From contig JANWXV010000054.1 in the NCBI GenBank assembly GCA_025057405.1, positions 1 to 5,442 of the forward strand: a stretch of DNA of 5,442 nt. Reading direction: 5' to 3'. The stretch comes from Candidatus Bipolaricaulota bacterium. Lineage in GTDB: Bacteria > Bipolaricaulota > Bipolaricaulia > RBG-16-55-9 > DRXL01. The number at the start of each line of letters is the position of its first letter. Position 1 is the stretch's first letter. Of the stretch, positions 1 through 5,442 are shown piece after piece. Position numbers and translations under genes: made by a program. The notes beneath the pieces are model-generated. The model searched no databases. It was given only the letters and a program-made list of their open reading frames with translations, and was not told where the DNA came from.

Positions 1-1126
1 GCAGCGCATAGCGATTCGTGTAGAGAAAGAGCTTATTCGCTTGGGGCGGGCGATTGACACCGTCAATCGCTACGCGCTGGCCCAGCAGATAGGCGCTGAG
101 CGCCAGCTTGGGGGCGACAAACTCCAGCTCGCCAAAGAGCGTGATCGCCAGAGCGCCGCGCTGGCCGTAGGGCGCGCTGTGCAGCACGCCGTCTTTGATC
201 AGAAGCCCGATGGGAAGTTGGCTTTGGGGATCGAAAAAGTTCGCGTTGATGGCGGCAAGGGCTTGAGAGGCCAGGTGGTCGAGCGGGGCGAGCGAGCCGA
301 TCCCATCGGGCGGCAAGAGCGTCACCAGACGATAGCGCTCCCGCCAACGAGAAATCTTGAGATAGCGCAGGCTCACCGGGCCGGCCAGCGTGACCGCCCG
401 CGCGTGCAGATAGAGAATATCTTCGTGGATGCGCGTCTGCGTCTCGGTGCGCAAGAGCGCCCGGGGCAGTTCGGCGGGTCTCTCGGTGATGGCCGGGCGC
501 AGCCAGACGCTGAACTCGCGATCAGATTCTATCGCTGTTGCTTGCCAACTCGTTGTCGCATGGGAGAGATAAGCGCGCAACACGCCTGGTTCTTCGGGAG
601 AGAATTTCACACCCTCCCCCCAGCCCTCTCCCTGTAAGGGAGAGGGAGACTGGACGTGAAAGAATCGTACGGTCACGGGTTGAGATTTGAGCTGAAGCTC
701 AAAGGGCACGCGAGCGTCAAAAGAGAAGATCACGCTCCCGTTAGAGAGCGTGCGCACGGAGCGCAGCCGCGCCGGCGTGCTCCACAGATGGTACTCGCTG
801 CCCCATTTCAATAAGCGAATCTCCGCGATCTGCGCGAGCTTTTCTAACTCGATATACAGAGCCGGGCCGCGCGCGTGCAGCTCTTCGGGTTTGAGAGAGT
901 GCGAGCGCCCCAGCCCCCAACGTAACTGTACCCTCTCATCGTCTCTGAAGAGATCTATCCCCAAGCGCCGCGTCGTCTCGTGCAGCGCGACCAGCGTTTT
1001 TCCGTCCTGTATCAGGGTGGGAACCTTGAGGGGATAGCCGTTGAGAACGAGTTTGGGGGCTTGGGCCGAGGTGCTGACGGTACAGAGCAGCACCCCCAGC
1101 CCAAGCAGCACAACAGATCGCTTCAG
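1..1126 (-). CDS. Secreted phosphodiester glycosidase family (NAGPA-like) protein, C-terminus cut by window edge
   Basis: Reading the minus strand from 1126 to base 1 gives 375 uninterrupted codons plus one base. The proposed start is CTG at 1126-1124, overlapping the rplI stop as CTGA. It gives a textbook signal peptide (MKRSVV, hydrophobic stretch to about residue 17, likely cleavage after A21). No ATG, GTG or TTG is available upstream in frame near the junction, and the first in-frame GTG (codon 6) would lose the basic residues. Residues 26-115 resemble a copper-amine-oxidase-like N-terminal (stalk) domain (LVLNGYPLKVPTLIQDGKTL). Residues 285-375 carry phosphodiester glycosidase hallmarks: AAINANFFD (291-299), PIGLLIKDGVL (305-315), and IDGVNRPPQANKLFLYTNRY (354-373). 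The family includes the enzyme that uncovers mannose-6-phosphate in animals; bacterial members are mostly extracytoplasmic with unknown substrates. Residues 160-173 come from a palindromic repeat. The gene probably shares the rplI transcript. I am sure of the reading frame, fairly sure of the family, and less sure of the start. Confidence 0.82.
   Translation of the reverse strand, partial: MKRSVVLLGLGVLLCTVSTSAQAPKLVLNGYPLKVPTLIQDGKTLVALHETTRRLGIDLFRDDERVQLRWGLGRSHSLKPEELHARGPALYIELEKLAQIAEIRLLKWGSEYHLWSTPARLRSVRTLSNGSVIFSFDARVPFELQLKSQPVTVRFFHVQSPSPLQGEGWGEGVKFSPEEPGVLRAYLSHATTSWQATAIESDREFSVWLRPAITERPAELPRALLRTETQTRIHEDILYLHARAVTLAGPVSLRYLKISRWRERYRLVTLLPPDGIGSLAPLDHLASQALAAINANFFDPQSQLPIGLLIKDGVLHSAPYGQRGALAITLFGELEFVAPKLALSAYLLGQRVAIDGVNRPPQANKLFLYTNRYAL
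610..648 (-). repeat. GC-rich palindromic repeat, copy 1, in frame inside a coding sequence
   Basis: This 39-nt element contains a perfect hairpin: CCCTCTCCCT (624-633) pairs with AGGGAGAGGG (637-646) around a 3-nt loop. A purine-rich arm (GGGGGGAGGGTG on the minus strand) follows. It is read in frame by the leftward glycosidase gene as residues 160-173, SPSPLQGEGWGEGV, between the N-terminal and catalytic-like parts. Its length is a multiple of three and no stop is introduced. A related, diverged copy lies at 1671-1708 in the opposite orientation. I recall SPLxxGEGWGEG-like peptides as products of dispersed repeats in many bacterial genomes, but could not check this. Confidence 0.72.
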
Positions 1127-1593
1127 TGAGATGCGCCTGACGATGCGGCCTCCTCCTCGACGAGCACGCGCACGCTCGCTGTGATCTCTTTATAGAGATT
1201 GACCGTAACGGTATGGGTGCCGAGCGTTTCGATGGGGGCTTCGAGTACGATCTTGTTCTTCTCGATCTCGATATTGAGCTTCTGCAGGATCTCTTCAGCG
1301 ATCTCTTCGCGGCGCACCGAGCTGTAGAGCTTGCCGTCGTGGGCGCGGCGCTTGAAGACCAGTGTGAAGCCGTCGAGCTTGGTTTGGGCCTCGCGCGCCC
1401 AGGCCTCGCGTTGCTGGAGTTCAGCGAGGCGCCGCTCGCGGACTCTCTTGAACTGATTAATGGTATGAGGCGTGGGCAGAACCGCGAGCTTGCGCGGAAA
1501 GAGATAATTGCGCGCGTAGCCGTCGGCCACCTTGACGATATCTCCCGGTTCGCCCAGTTTCTCGACGCTCTCGGTCAACAGCACTTCGATCAT
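1123..1593 (-). CDS. rplI: 50S ribosomal protein L9
   Basis: The 156-residue product matches bacterial L9 throughout. L9 binds 23S rRNA at the base of the L1 stalk and supports reading-frame fidelity. The N-terminal RNA-binding domain carries the family signature at about residues 14-38 (GEPGDIVKVADGYARNYLFP, then RKLA). A charged connecting helix follows (about 47-75), then the C-terminal domain (about 76-148, including DGKLYSSVRREEI). Length is normal for the family (about 150), with a short Ala/Ser tail after the usual end. The ATG at 1593-1591 is preceded by a strong Shine-Dalgarno, AGGAGGAG at 1607-1600 on the minus strand, 6-8 nt away. The next gene downstream overlaps its stop by 4 nt. 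The usual neighbours rpsF, ssb and rpsR are not in this window: upstream lies a divergent promoter region, so rplI appears to head its own transcript here. Confidence 0.97.
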   Translation of the reverse strand: MIEVLLTESVEKLGEPGDIVKVADGYARNYLFPRKLAVLPTPHTINQFKRVRERRLAELQQREAWAREAQTKLDGFTLVFKRRAHDGKLYSSVRREEIAEEILQKLNIEIEKNKIVLEAPIETLGTHTVTVNLYKEITASVRVLVEEEAASSGASH

Positions 1594-1629
1594 AGCGAGA
1601 CTCCTCCTATCTGGCGATGAGATTGGTCT

Positions 1630-1659
1630 ATTCTACCGGCCAGAACGGAGGACTGCCAC
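1630..1659 (-). promoter_or_regulatory. Candidate sigma-70-type promoter for rplI and the glycosidase gene
   Basis: On the minus strand, TAGAAT (1635-1630) matches the -10 consensus at 5 of 6 positions. GTGGCA (1659-1654) matches the -35 consensus at 4 of 6, with an 18-nt spacer. Transcription would begin near 1622, giving a leader of about 30 nt that contains the strong rplI Shine-Dalgarno. The call rests only on consensus match and position in the divergent gap. Confidence 0.4.
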
Positions 1660-1670
1660 CGCTCTCTGCG

Positions 1671-1708
1671 CCCTCTCTCCCTGATAGGGGAGGGGCGGGG
1701 TGAGGGTG
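1671..1708 (+). repeat. GC-rich palindromic repeat, copy 2, intergenic
   Basis: This 38-nt element reads CCCTCTCTCCC, a short loop region, then GGGGAGGGG and GGGGTGAGGGTG. It aligns along its length, with a few indels and substitutions, to the reverse complement of the element at 610-648, so the two copies are inverted relative to each other. The stem is imperfect here (wobble pairs and a C-A mismatch). It sits in the divergent rplI/folP gap and ends 14 nt before the likely folP -10 box, so it may supply the weak -35 region. It has no T-tract and is not placed as a terminator. Confidence 0.65.
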
Positions 1709-1728
1709 CGGCTCTTTCATGCTATAGT
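1700..1728 (+). promoter_or_regulatory. Candidate extended -10 promoter for the folP-ruvC operon
   Basis: TGC followed directly by TATAGT (1720-1728) forms an extended -10 element, with 5 of 6 matches in the hexamer. The -35 position at 17-nt spacing (1700-1705, GTGAGG) is poor and falls inside the palindromic repeat, which fits an extended -10 promoter that depends little on -35. Transcription would begin near 1735, only about 12 nt before the folP ATG, leaving a very short leader with a weak Shine-Dalgarno (GGGTG at 1735-1739). Confidence 0.5.
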
Positions 1729-1746
1729 AAGAGCGGGTGAATTCTA

Positions 1747-2607
1747 ATGACCGATGTCCTCTCGAAGTTGGGAAAGCGCACCCTCGTGATGGGGATTCTC
1801 AACGTCACGCCGGACTCGTTCTCCGACGGGGGGCGGTTTTACGCGCTCGCCGACGCGCTCGCGCACGCCCGACGCCTGATCGCCGAAGGCGCTGATATTC
1901 TGGACATCGGCGGCGAGTCTACTCGTCCGGGAGCGGAACCCATCTCGCTCGACGAAGAGCTGTGCCGGGTCGTGCCCGTCGTGCGGGCCGTCCGTCAAGA
2001 GTTTCCTCACATCCCCATCTCGATAGATACTTACAAAGCGACGGTCGCTGAAGCCGCTTTAGAAGCCGGCGCGACGATTCTGAACGACATCAGCGCGCTG
2101 CGCTTCGATCCGCAGATGGTCAAAGTAGCCGCGCGGGCGCGCGTTCCCGTCGTCCTGATGCACATGAAGGGAGACCCCAGAACGATGCAACAGAACCCCA
2201 CTTACGATGATGTGGTCGGCGAGATCAAGGCGTTCTTGCGCGAGCGTATCGCGTTTGCGCGCTCTATGGGAATAGAGCAGATTTGGATTGATCCGGGGAT
2301 CGGCTTTGGCAAGCGCGTCTCGCACAACCTCGAAATCTTGAGACGCTTGAGCGAGCTGCAAGATTTAGAGTGCCCGATTCTTATTGGCACGTCGCGCAAG
2401 TTCTTCATCGGGCGTTTGGGAACTGCGCGCGCCGAGCCGCTGCCCGTCACCGAGCGTCTGGAGGGCACGATCGCCAGTACTGTGATCGCCGTGCTCAACG
2501 GGGCGCAGATCGTGCGCGTCCATGACGTAGCCCCGATGAAGAAAGCGCTCGCTATCGCCGATGCGGTGCGCTACGGGTGGGAAGAAGAGAGATATGCTCA
2601 GCCTTAG
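1747..2607 (+). CDS. folP: Dihydropteroate synthase
   Basis: DHPS joins p-aminobenzoate to 6-hydroxymethyl-7,8-dihydropterin pyrophosphate in cytoplasmic folate synthesis and is the sulfonamide target. The 286-residue product shows the TIM-barrel landmarks in order: MGILNVTPDSFSDGG (15-29), DIGGESTRPGA (53-63), SIDTYK (92-97, with Asp94), ND (113-114), MHMKGDP (138-144), DPGIGFGK (182-189), GTSRK (214-218, pterin/sulfonamide-site Lys and Arg) and RVHDV (257-261). Length is typical (about 270-290) and no key residue is missing. The ATG leaves a short lead of 14 residues before the first motif, as usual. The Shine-Dalgarno is weak. It is the first gene of an apparent rightward operon and overlaps the next gene by 14 nt. 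No other folate genes (folK, folB, folE) are in the window. Confidence 0.97.
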   Translation: MTDVLSKLGKRTLVMGILNVTPDSFSDGGRFYALADALAHARRLIAEGADILDIGGESTRPGAEPISLDEELCRVVPVVRAVRQEFPHIPISIDTYKATVAEAALEAGATILNDISALRFDPQMVKVAARARVPVVLMHMKGDPRTMQQNPTYDDVVGEIKAFLRERIAFARSMGIEQIWIDPGIGFGKRVSHNLEILRRLSELQDLECPILIGTSRKFFIGRLGTARAEPLPVTERLEGTIASTVIAVLNGAQIVRVHDVAPMKKALAIADAVRYGWEEERYAQP

Positions 2608-4174
2608 AGGGCTTGGGGGCGGCTTATTGTTAGGGTTTGGCCTAGCGGGGCTGGGCCTAGGAACGCTCTATCTAGTACCCCGGTATCTGCAGCCCATCTT
2701 CGCGCCCGTCTACCGCACCGAGCACTTTGAGATCTATTATCATCGAGATTCGCAGATCGCTAAGAGCATAACAGAATGGGGAGATCGGCTCGAACGAGAA
2801 CTGACCCAAGCGCTGGAGACCCTAGAGATCGAACCCGATCGGCTCTCACTGCCCATCGAAGTTTTGATGGCCGATGACCCATCAAAGCTATCGGCAGAGA
2901 TCCAGCGCCGGCGCAACCCCTATCGTGGTGGCGTGCCCAGACCGTTGTTGGGGATCAGCGCCGACCACGAGATACAAACCCCGATGCTCGAGTTTCTCCT
3001 GCGTCAAGGTTGGGGAAATCCCTCGTATCGCTTCTTGCGGGTGGGCTTGATGGCAGCACTCACGGGGCCGTCGTTAGAACCTCTGGTTGCGGCGCTGCCG
3101 GAGAGACTGAGCTTCACCCTCGAAGAGCTGCTGCGGTGGGAGCGGCGCGGGGGTTTTGCAATCTCTCAGCCTTTAAGCGAAGAAGACGAGCTGCTCTTTC
3201 CGTCGGAGCCGTTGGCACAGGCACACGCGGCGACGCTTGTGCGATTTCTGTTGGAGCTGGGCGGACGGGCTAAGTTACGGCGTCTTTGGGGTATGCACTC
3301 TTTTGAAGAAGCAACCCGCGCGCTCTATGGGCTGACGCTTACAGAGTTAGAGGCGCGTTGGCGAAGGTGGCTAGAGCAAGAGGCAGCAATGGGGTCTGGG
3401 TATAGTTTTTATCGCGGGAAGTCTCTGGCGGCGGTGGGGAGGCGAGAGGAAGCACAGCGCTGGTTGGAGAGGGCGCTCGCCGAGGGAGACGAGCGTGTTA
3501 ATACAGAACTAGCGCGCTTGCGCTGCGAGCTGCCCTCTCCGTGTGTGTGCGCGCGGTTTTGTCGAGCGAGCGAGAATTTTGTCGTATACTATGATGATCC
3601 CGATGTAGACGGAGAGAGTATGCTCATGCAAGCCGAAGCGAGCTTGTCTCATATTCTAGCACGATTGCACCTGGCGCGTGAACACCTGCCCTCTCCGCTG
3701 GTGATCGTTCTGAGCGACGATGATTCCCCCAGCTTCTCTCCCCGAGACGCGCTGCGGGGCGTGGTGCGCGTAGGGGCAGCAGAGACGGTGGGATATGCGC
3801 TCGCGCGCGTGATCGTGCAGCATTGGCAGAAGCACCAGACGTATTCGGAAGTCTTGCGGCGCGGGCTGGCGTACTATCTCTCTGGGAGGGACTATCTGAA
3901 AGAAGCCGAGCTGCTCTCGATGACGCCGGAGTGGGTGCCCTTTGCGTCGTTGGATGTTGACGCGTACAGATTTGAGTCGGTGCGCGTGGGGGCCGCGGCG
4001 ATGGTGGGCTATCTTTTGGAGAGCCGGGGGATAGAGAAGCTACGAGCATTGTGGGTGCAGACAGCGCCTTTGGGAGGGGATCGCTCGCTCGATGGGGCGC
4101 TGCGCGTCGTCTATGGCCTCACGCGCGAGCAGCTCGAACGCGAGCTGATCGCCCGTTGGGCGCGTCAACCGTGA
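2594..4174 (+). CDS. Membrane-anchored tandem peptidase-MA-like protein lacking an intact HExxH
   Basis: The 526-residue product begins at ATG 2594, inside the end of folP. An in-frame ATG at 2561 would add 11 residues lying wholly within folP and place them before the membrane segment, so I prefer 2594. Residues 8-27 are a Gly/Leu-rich transmembrane or uncleaved signal segment, which would place the rest outside the membrane. Two related modules follow, about 43-260 and 327-526. Each begins with a short strand (EHFEIYY; ENFVVYY), has a long helix and a strand (LPIEVLMADDPS; SPLVIVLSDDDSPS), and ends alike (ALYGLTLTELEARWRRWL; VVYGLTREQLERELIARW). This layout resembles gluzincin peptidase-MA-like proteins. 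However, module 1 has no HExxH, and module 2 has HWQKH (410-414) with RRGLAYYLSG (422-431) where an EGLA-type glutamate ligand is expected. A TPR-like helix pair (about 268-301) and four clustered cysteines (311, 317, 319, 323) separate the modules. It is probably non-catalytic; function unknown. Confidence 0.75.
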   Translation: MLSLRGLGGGLLLGFGLAGLGLGTLYLVPRYLQPIFAPVYRTEHFEIYYHRDSQIAKSITEWGDRLERELTQALETLEIEPDRLSLPIEVLMADDPSKLSAEIQRRRNPYRGGVPRPLLGISADHEIQTPMLEFLLRQGWGNPSYRFLRVGLMAALTGPSLEPLVAALPERLSFTLEELLRWERRGGFAISQPLSEEDELLFPSEPLAQAHAATLVRFLLELGGRAKLRRLWGMHSFEEATRALYGLTLTELEARWRRWLEQEAAMGSGYSFYRGKSLAAVGRREEAQRWLERALAEGDERVNTELARLRCELPSPCVCARFCRASENFVVYYDDPDVDGESMLMQAEASLSHILARLHLAREHLPSPLVIVLSDDDSPSFSPRDALRGVVRVGAAETVGYALARVIVQHWQKHQTYSEVLRRGLAYYLSGRDYLKEAELLSMTPEWVPFASLDVDAYRFESVRVGAAAMVGYLLESRGIEKLRALWVQTAPLGGDRSLDGALRVVYGLTREQLERELIARWARQP

Positions 4175-4198
4175 TCTTAACAAAGAAGGAGACGCTCT

Positions 4199-4693
4199 AT
4201 GCTGAATCTGAAGAAGTTGCGCGCTACCCCCGACAGACCCCAACAGATTGACGAGTCTTATGAGTCGTTCGCTCACGAAAGCTTCTCTCTGGAGGGGCGA
4301 GTGATCGTTCGGGGGGAAGCGGTCTATCGCCAGAACGCGATCTGGGTGCGGCTCAAGATCGAAGCGACGGCCGTGCAAGCGTGCAGCCGCTGTTTGGCCC
4401 CTGTTGTCTCGGCGGTACGTTTGGATGAGCTGTTGGAGTTTCGTCCTCTCCATACCGTAGAGAATCCCCTCGCGACCGAAGTCTATTTCTACGACTTTGA
4501 AGAGCCTACTCTCGATCTCCAGTCCTATGTGATAGGGCTGATCGCCAACAGTTTAGCGGTCAAGCCGCTCTGTCGCCCGGACTGCAAGGGCCTCTGCCCC
4601 CAGTGCGGTCAAGACTTGAACGTCACGACCTGCGATTGCGTGCGCGAGGCCCCCGGCGATCCGCGCTTCAAAGTTTTAGAGAAGCTGCTCTAG
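4199..4693 (+). CDS. YceD/DUF177 family protein (large-subunit rRNA accumulation)
   Basis: The 164-residue product matches the YceD/DUF177 family. In E. coli and plants, family members are needed for normal 23S rRNA accumulation, probably acting on ribosome assembly in the cytoplasm. Visible landmarks are a Cys pair, ACSRCL (C62, C65), after a beta-rich N-terminal half, and a C-terminal cluster (C125, C129, C133, C136, C145, C147) in LCRPDCKGLCPQCGQDLN and TCDC. This is the usual DUF177 end and probably binds zinc. A good Shine-Dalgarno (AAGGAG, 4186-4191) stands 7 nt before the ATG. The gene lies 24 nt after the peptidase-like gene and 2 nt before ruvC. In many bacteria yceD is followed by rpmF (L32), but here nothing lies between it and ruvC. 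Confidence 0.9.
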   Translation: MLNLKKLRATPDRPQQIDESYESFAHESFSLEGRVIVRGEAVYRQNAIWVRLKIEATAVQACSRCLAPVVSAVRLDELLEFRPLHTVENPLATEVYFYDFEEPTLDLQSYVIGLIANSLAVKPLCRPDCKGLCPQCGQDLNVTTCDCVREAPGDPRFKVLEKLL

Positions 4694-4695
4694 AT

Positions 4696-5196
4696 ATGCG
4701 CGTCTTGGGGATAGATCCCGGTTTGGCGACGACGGGGTATGCGCTCTTAGAGGGCGCGCGAGCGCCGAGTGTGATCGAAGTGGGAGTGATCCGCACCTCG
4801 GCAGAAGAGCCGCTGAGCGAGCGCTTGCACACGCTCTACAGCGACGTGCGCCGGCTGATCGAAGAGTACCGTCCCGACGTGGTGGCGATTGAAGAACTCT
4901 TCTTCAGTCAGAATCGCACGACGGCGATGGTGGTCGCTCAAGCGCGTGGAGTAGTTTTGCTCGCGGCGCATGGGTTGACAGTTGCGAGTTACACGCCCTT
5001 GCAAGTGAAGCTGCGCATTGCGGGCTACGGGCACGCGAAGAAGCCCCAAATCCAAAAGATGATTCAGAGATGGCTCAAGTTAAAAGAGCTGCCCAAGCCC
5101 GATGATGCTGCCGATGCGTTGGCGGTGGCGCTCTGTTATTTGTTAGAGAGGCGCTCGCCGCTGCGCAGGGCGCTGAGCGCGCATACATCAGAGTGA
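4696..5196 (+). CDS. ruvC: Crossover junction endodeoxyribonuclease RuvC
   Basis: RuvC is the dimeric Holliday-junction resolvase that cuts symmetrically across junctions driven by RuvAB. The 166-residue product has family length and the four acidic catalytic positions of the RNase H-like fold: D7 in LGIDPGLATTGYA, E66 in AIEELFF, and D137 and D140 in KPDDAADALAVAL. The region between (SQNRTTAMVVAQARGV, then YTPLQVK and GYGHAKKPQIQKM) is also typical. I chose ATG 4696 because the family begins almost directly at the catalytic strand; the frame stays open upstream to 4603 but only as read-through of yceD. There are just 2 nt after the yceD stop and no separate Shine-Dalgarno is clear, so translation is probably coupled. 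ruvA and ruvB do not follow in this window. Confidence 0.97.
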   Translation: MRVLGIDPGLATTGYALLEGARAPSVIEVGVIRTSAEEPLSERLHTLYSDVRRLIEEYRPDVVAIEELFFSQNRTTAMVVAQARGVVLLAAHGLTVASYTPLQVKLRIAGYGHAKKPQIQKMIQRWLKLKELPKPDDAADALAVALCYLLERRSPLRRALSAHTSE

Positions 5197-5212
5197 TTGG
5201 GAATGTCAAGGA

Positions 5213-5442
5213 TTACTTTATTAACTTCAAGCGCCGCATATCCTCTTCGGACCAACCTATATCTTCTAAGAGACCCTGCAGCTGTTTGGGACCGTAACTC
5301 TTTCGAGGATGAAAATGGATGGAGACGTACTGTTTAGCCGGGGGACGGTTGGGATTGTAATAGACATAGCGACTCCCCTTGATATATACCAGTTTCCAAC
5401 CGGAATTTTTCTTATCTAGGGCGCTAATGAGATCGTGAGCCG
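5213..5442 (-). CDS. HicA-like small protein, N-terminus outside window
   Basis: On the minus strand an open frame enters from the right edge and runs 75 codons to TAA at 5215-5213. The visible part reads like the HicA dsRBD-fold mRNA interferase family: KLVYIKGSRYVYYNPNRPP (residues 16-34), then HFHPRKSYGPKQLQGLLEDIGW (first 20 or so from residue 42), then SEEDMRRLKLIK at the end. HicA toxins normally carry GSxH, the His being catalytic. Here the motif is GSRY (22-25), so catalysis is doubtful. It converges on ruvC with 16 nt between the stops, so a partner hicB cannot lie downstream and would have to be upstream, outside the window. The region is about 47% GC by count, lower than its neighbours, which may mean transfer. 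It could instead be a HicA-fold protein that is not a toxin. Confidence 0.62.
   Translation of the reverse strand, partial: AHDLISALDKKNSGWKLVYIKGSRYVYYNPNRPPAKQYVSIHFHPRKSYGPKQLQGLLEDIGWSEEDMRRLKLIK

Noticed and set aside
624..646. Hairpin as a transcription terminator
   Set aside because: The stem is strong but no T-tract follows on either strand, it lies within a coding sequence, and a related copy elsewhere marks it as a dispersed repeat.
41..1037. Long open frames on the plus strand (41-637 and 750-1037)
   Set aside because: They lie opposite the continuous 375-codon minus-strand glycosidase frame, which has a signal peptide and family motifs; the plus-strand products show low-complexity Arg/Gln-rich sequence and no recognisable domain.
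1082..1126. Lipoprotein signal in the glycosidase (Cys15)
   Set aside because: The residue before the Cys is Leu, not Gly/Ala/Ser, so the lipobox is poor; a TSA cleavage site a few residues later fits signal peptidase I better.
2641..2662. Short CCTAG direct/inverted repeat near the start of the peptidase-like gene
   Set aside because: It encodes the repetitive Gly/Leu transmembrane segment and is explained by that coding bias.
3010..4049. Additional open frames within the peptidase-like gene (3010-3273 plus, 3624-4049 minus)
   Set aside because: Both are overlapped by the 526-codon frame with clear duplicated modules; their products are Ala/Arg/Pro-rich shadow sequence.
4571..4693. YceD C-terminal cysteines as a fused L32 (rpmF) zinc ribbon
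   Set aside because: A GLCPxCGxxLN...CxC ending is normal for DUF177 itself and length is ordinary, so no fusion is needed.
5197..5212. Shared terminator between ruvC and the HicA-like gene
   Set aside because: The 16-nt gap contains no inverted repeat or T-tract that I can see.

Overview
This is a protein-coding bacterial window, tightly packed and moderately GC-rich (about 58-60% in the main genes by eye). It looks like a piece of core chromosome and not a mobile island. The phylum cannot be fixed from the sequence. A YceD-ruvC pairing, a secreted phosphodiester glycosidase with a copper-amine-oxidase-like N-terminal domain, and folP next to a peptidase-like membrane protein would fit a deep-branching or poorly sampled lineage such as Bipolaricaulota, Armatimonadota or Chloroflexota. 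That placement is a guess.

Layout. Leftward from a divergent promoter region (1594-1746) run rplI (ribosomal protein L9, 1123-1593) and then, overlapping it by 4 nt (CTGA), a long secreted phosphodiester glycosidase-family gene that leaves the window at base 1. This second gene fills the whole of 1-1126. It is easy to miss because it is cut by the window edge and seems to start at CTG. Rightward runs an apparent four-gene operon: folP (dihydropteroate synthase), a membrane-anchored tandem-duplicated peptidase-MA-like protein without an intact HExxH motif, a YceD/DUF177 protein, and ruvC (Holliday junction resolvase). Junctions are -14, +24 and +2 nt. At the right edge a convergent, more AT-rich (about 47% GC) HicA-like gene enters from outside and ends 16 nt from the ruvC stop.

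Two copies of a GC-rich palindromic repeat are present in opposite orientation. One lies in frame inside the glycosidase gene and encodes a 13-14 residue Gly/Glu/Trp-rich insert. The other lies between the divergent promoters, ending just upstream of the likely folP -10 box.

The genes do not form one pathway. They are housekeeping functions (translation, folate synthesis, rRNA/ribosome maturation, recombination) sharing transcripts with two envelope or secreted proteins. I see no defence island, CRISPR array, tRNA, rRNA or insertion sequence. The points most worth a second look are the in-frame palindrome, the double pseudo-peptidase with its cysteine cluster, the CTG start, and the HicA-like protein lacking the usual GSxH histidine and with no room for a downstream HicB.
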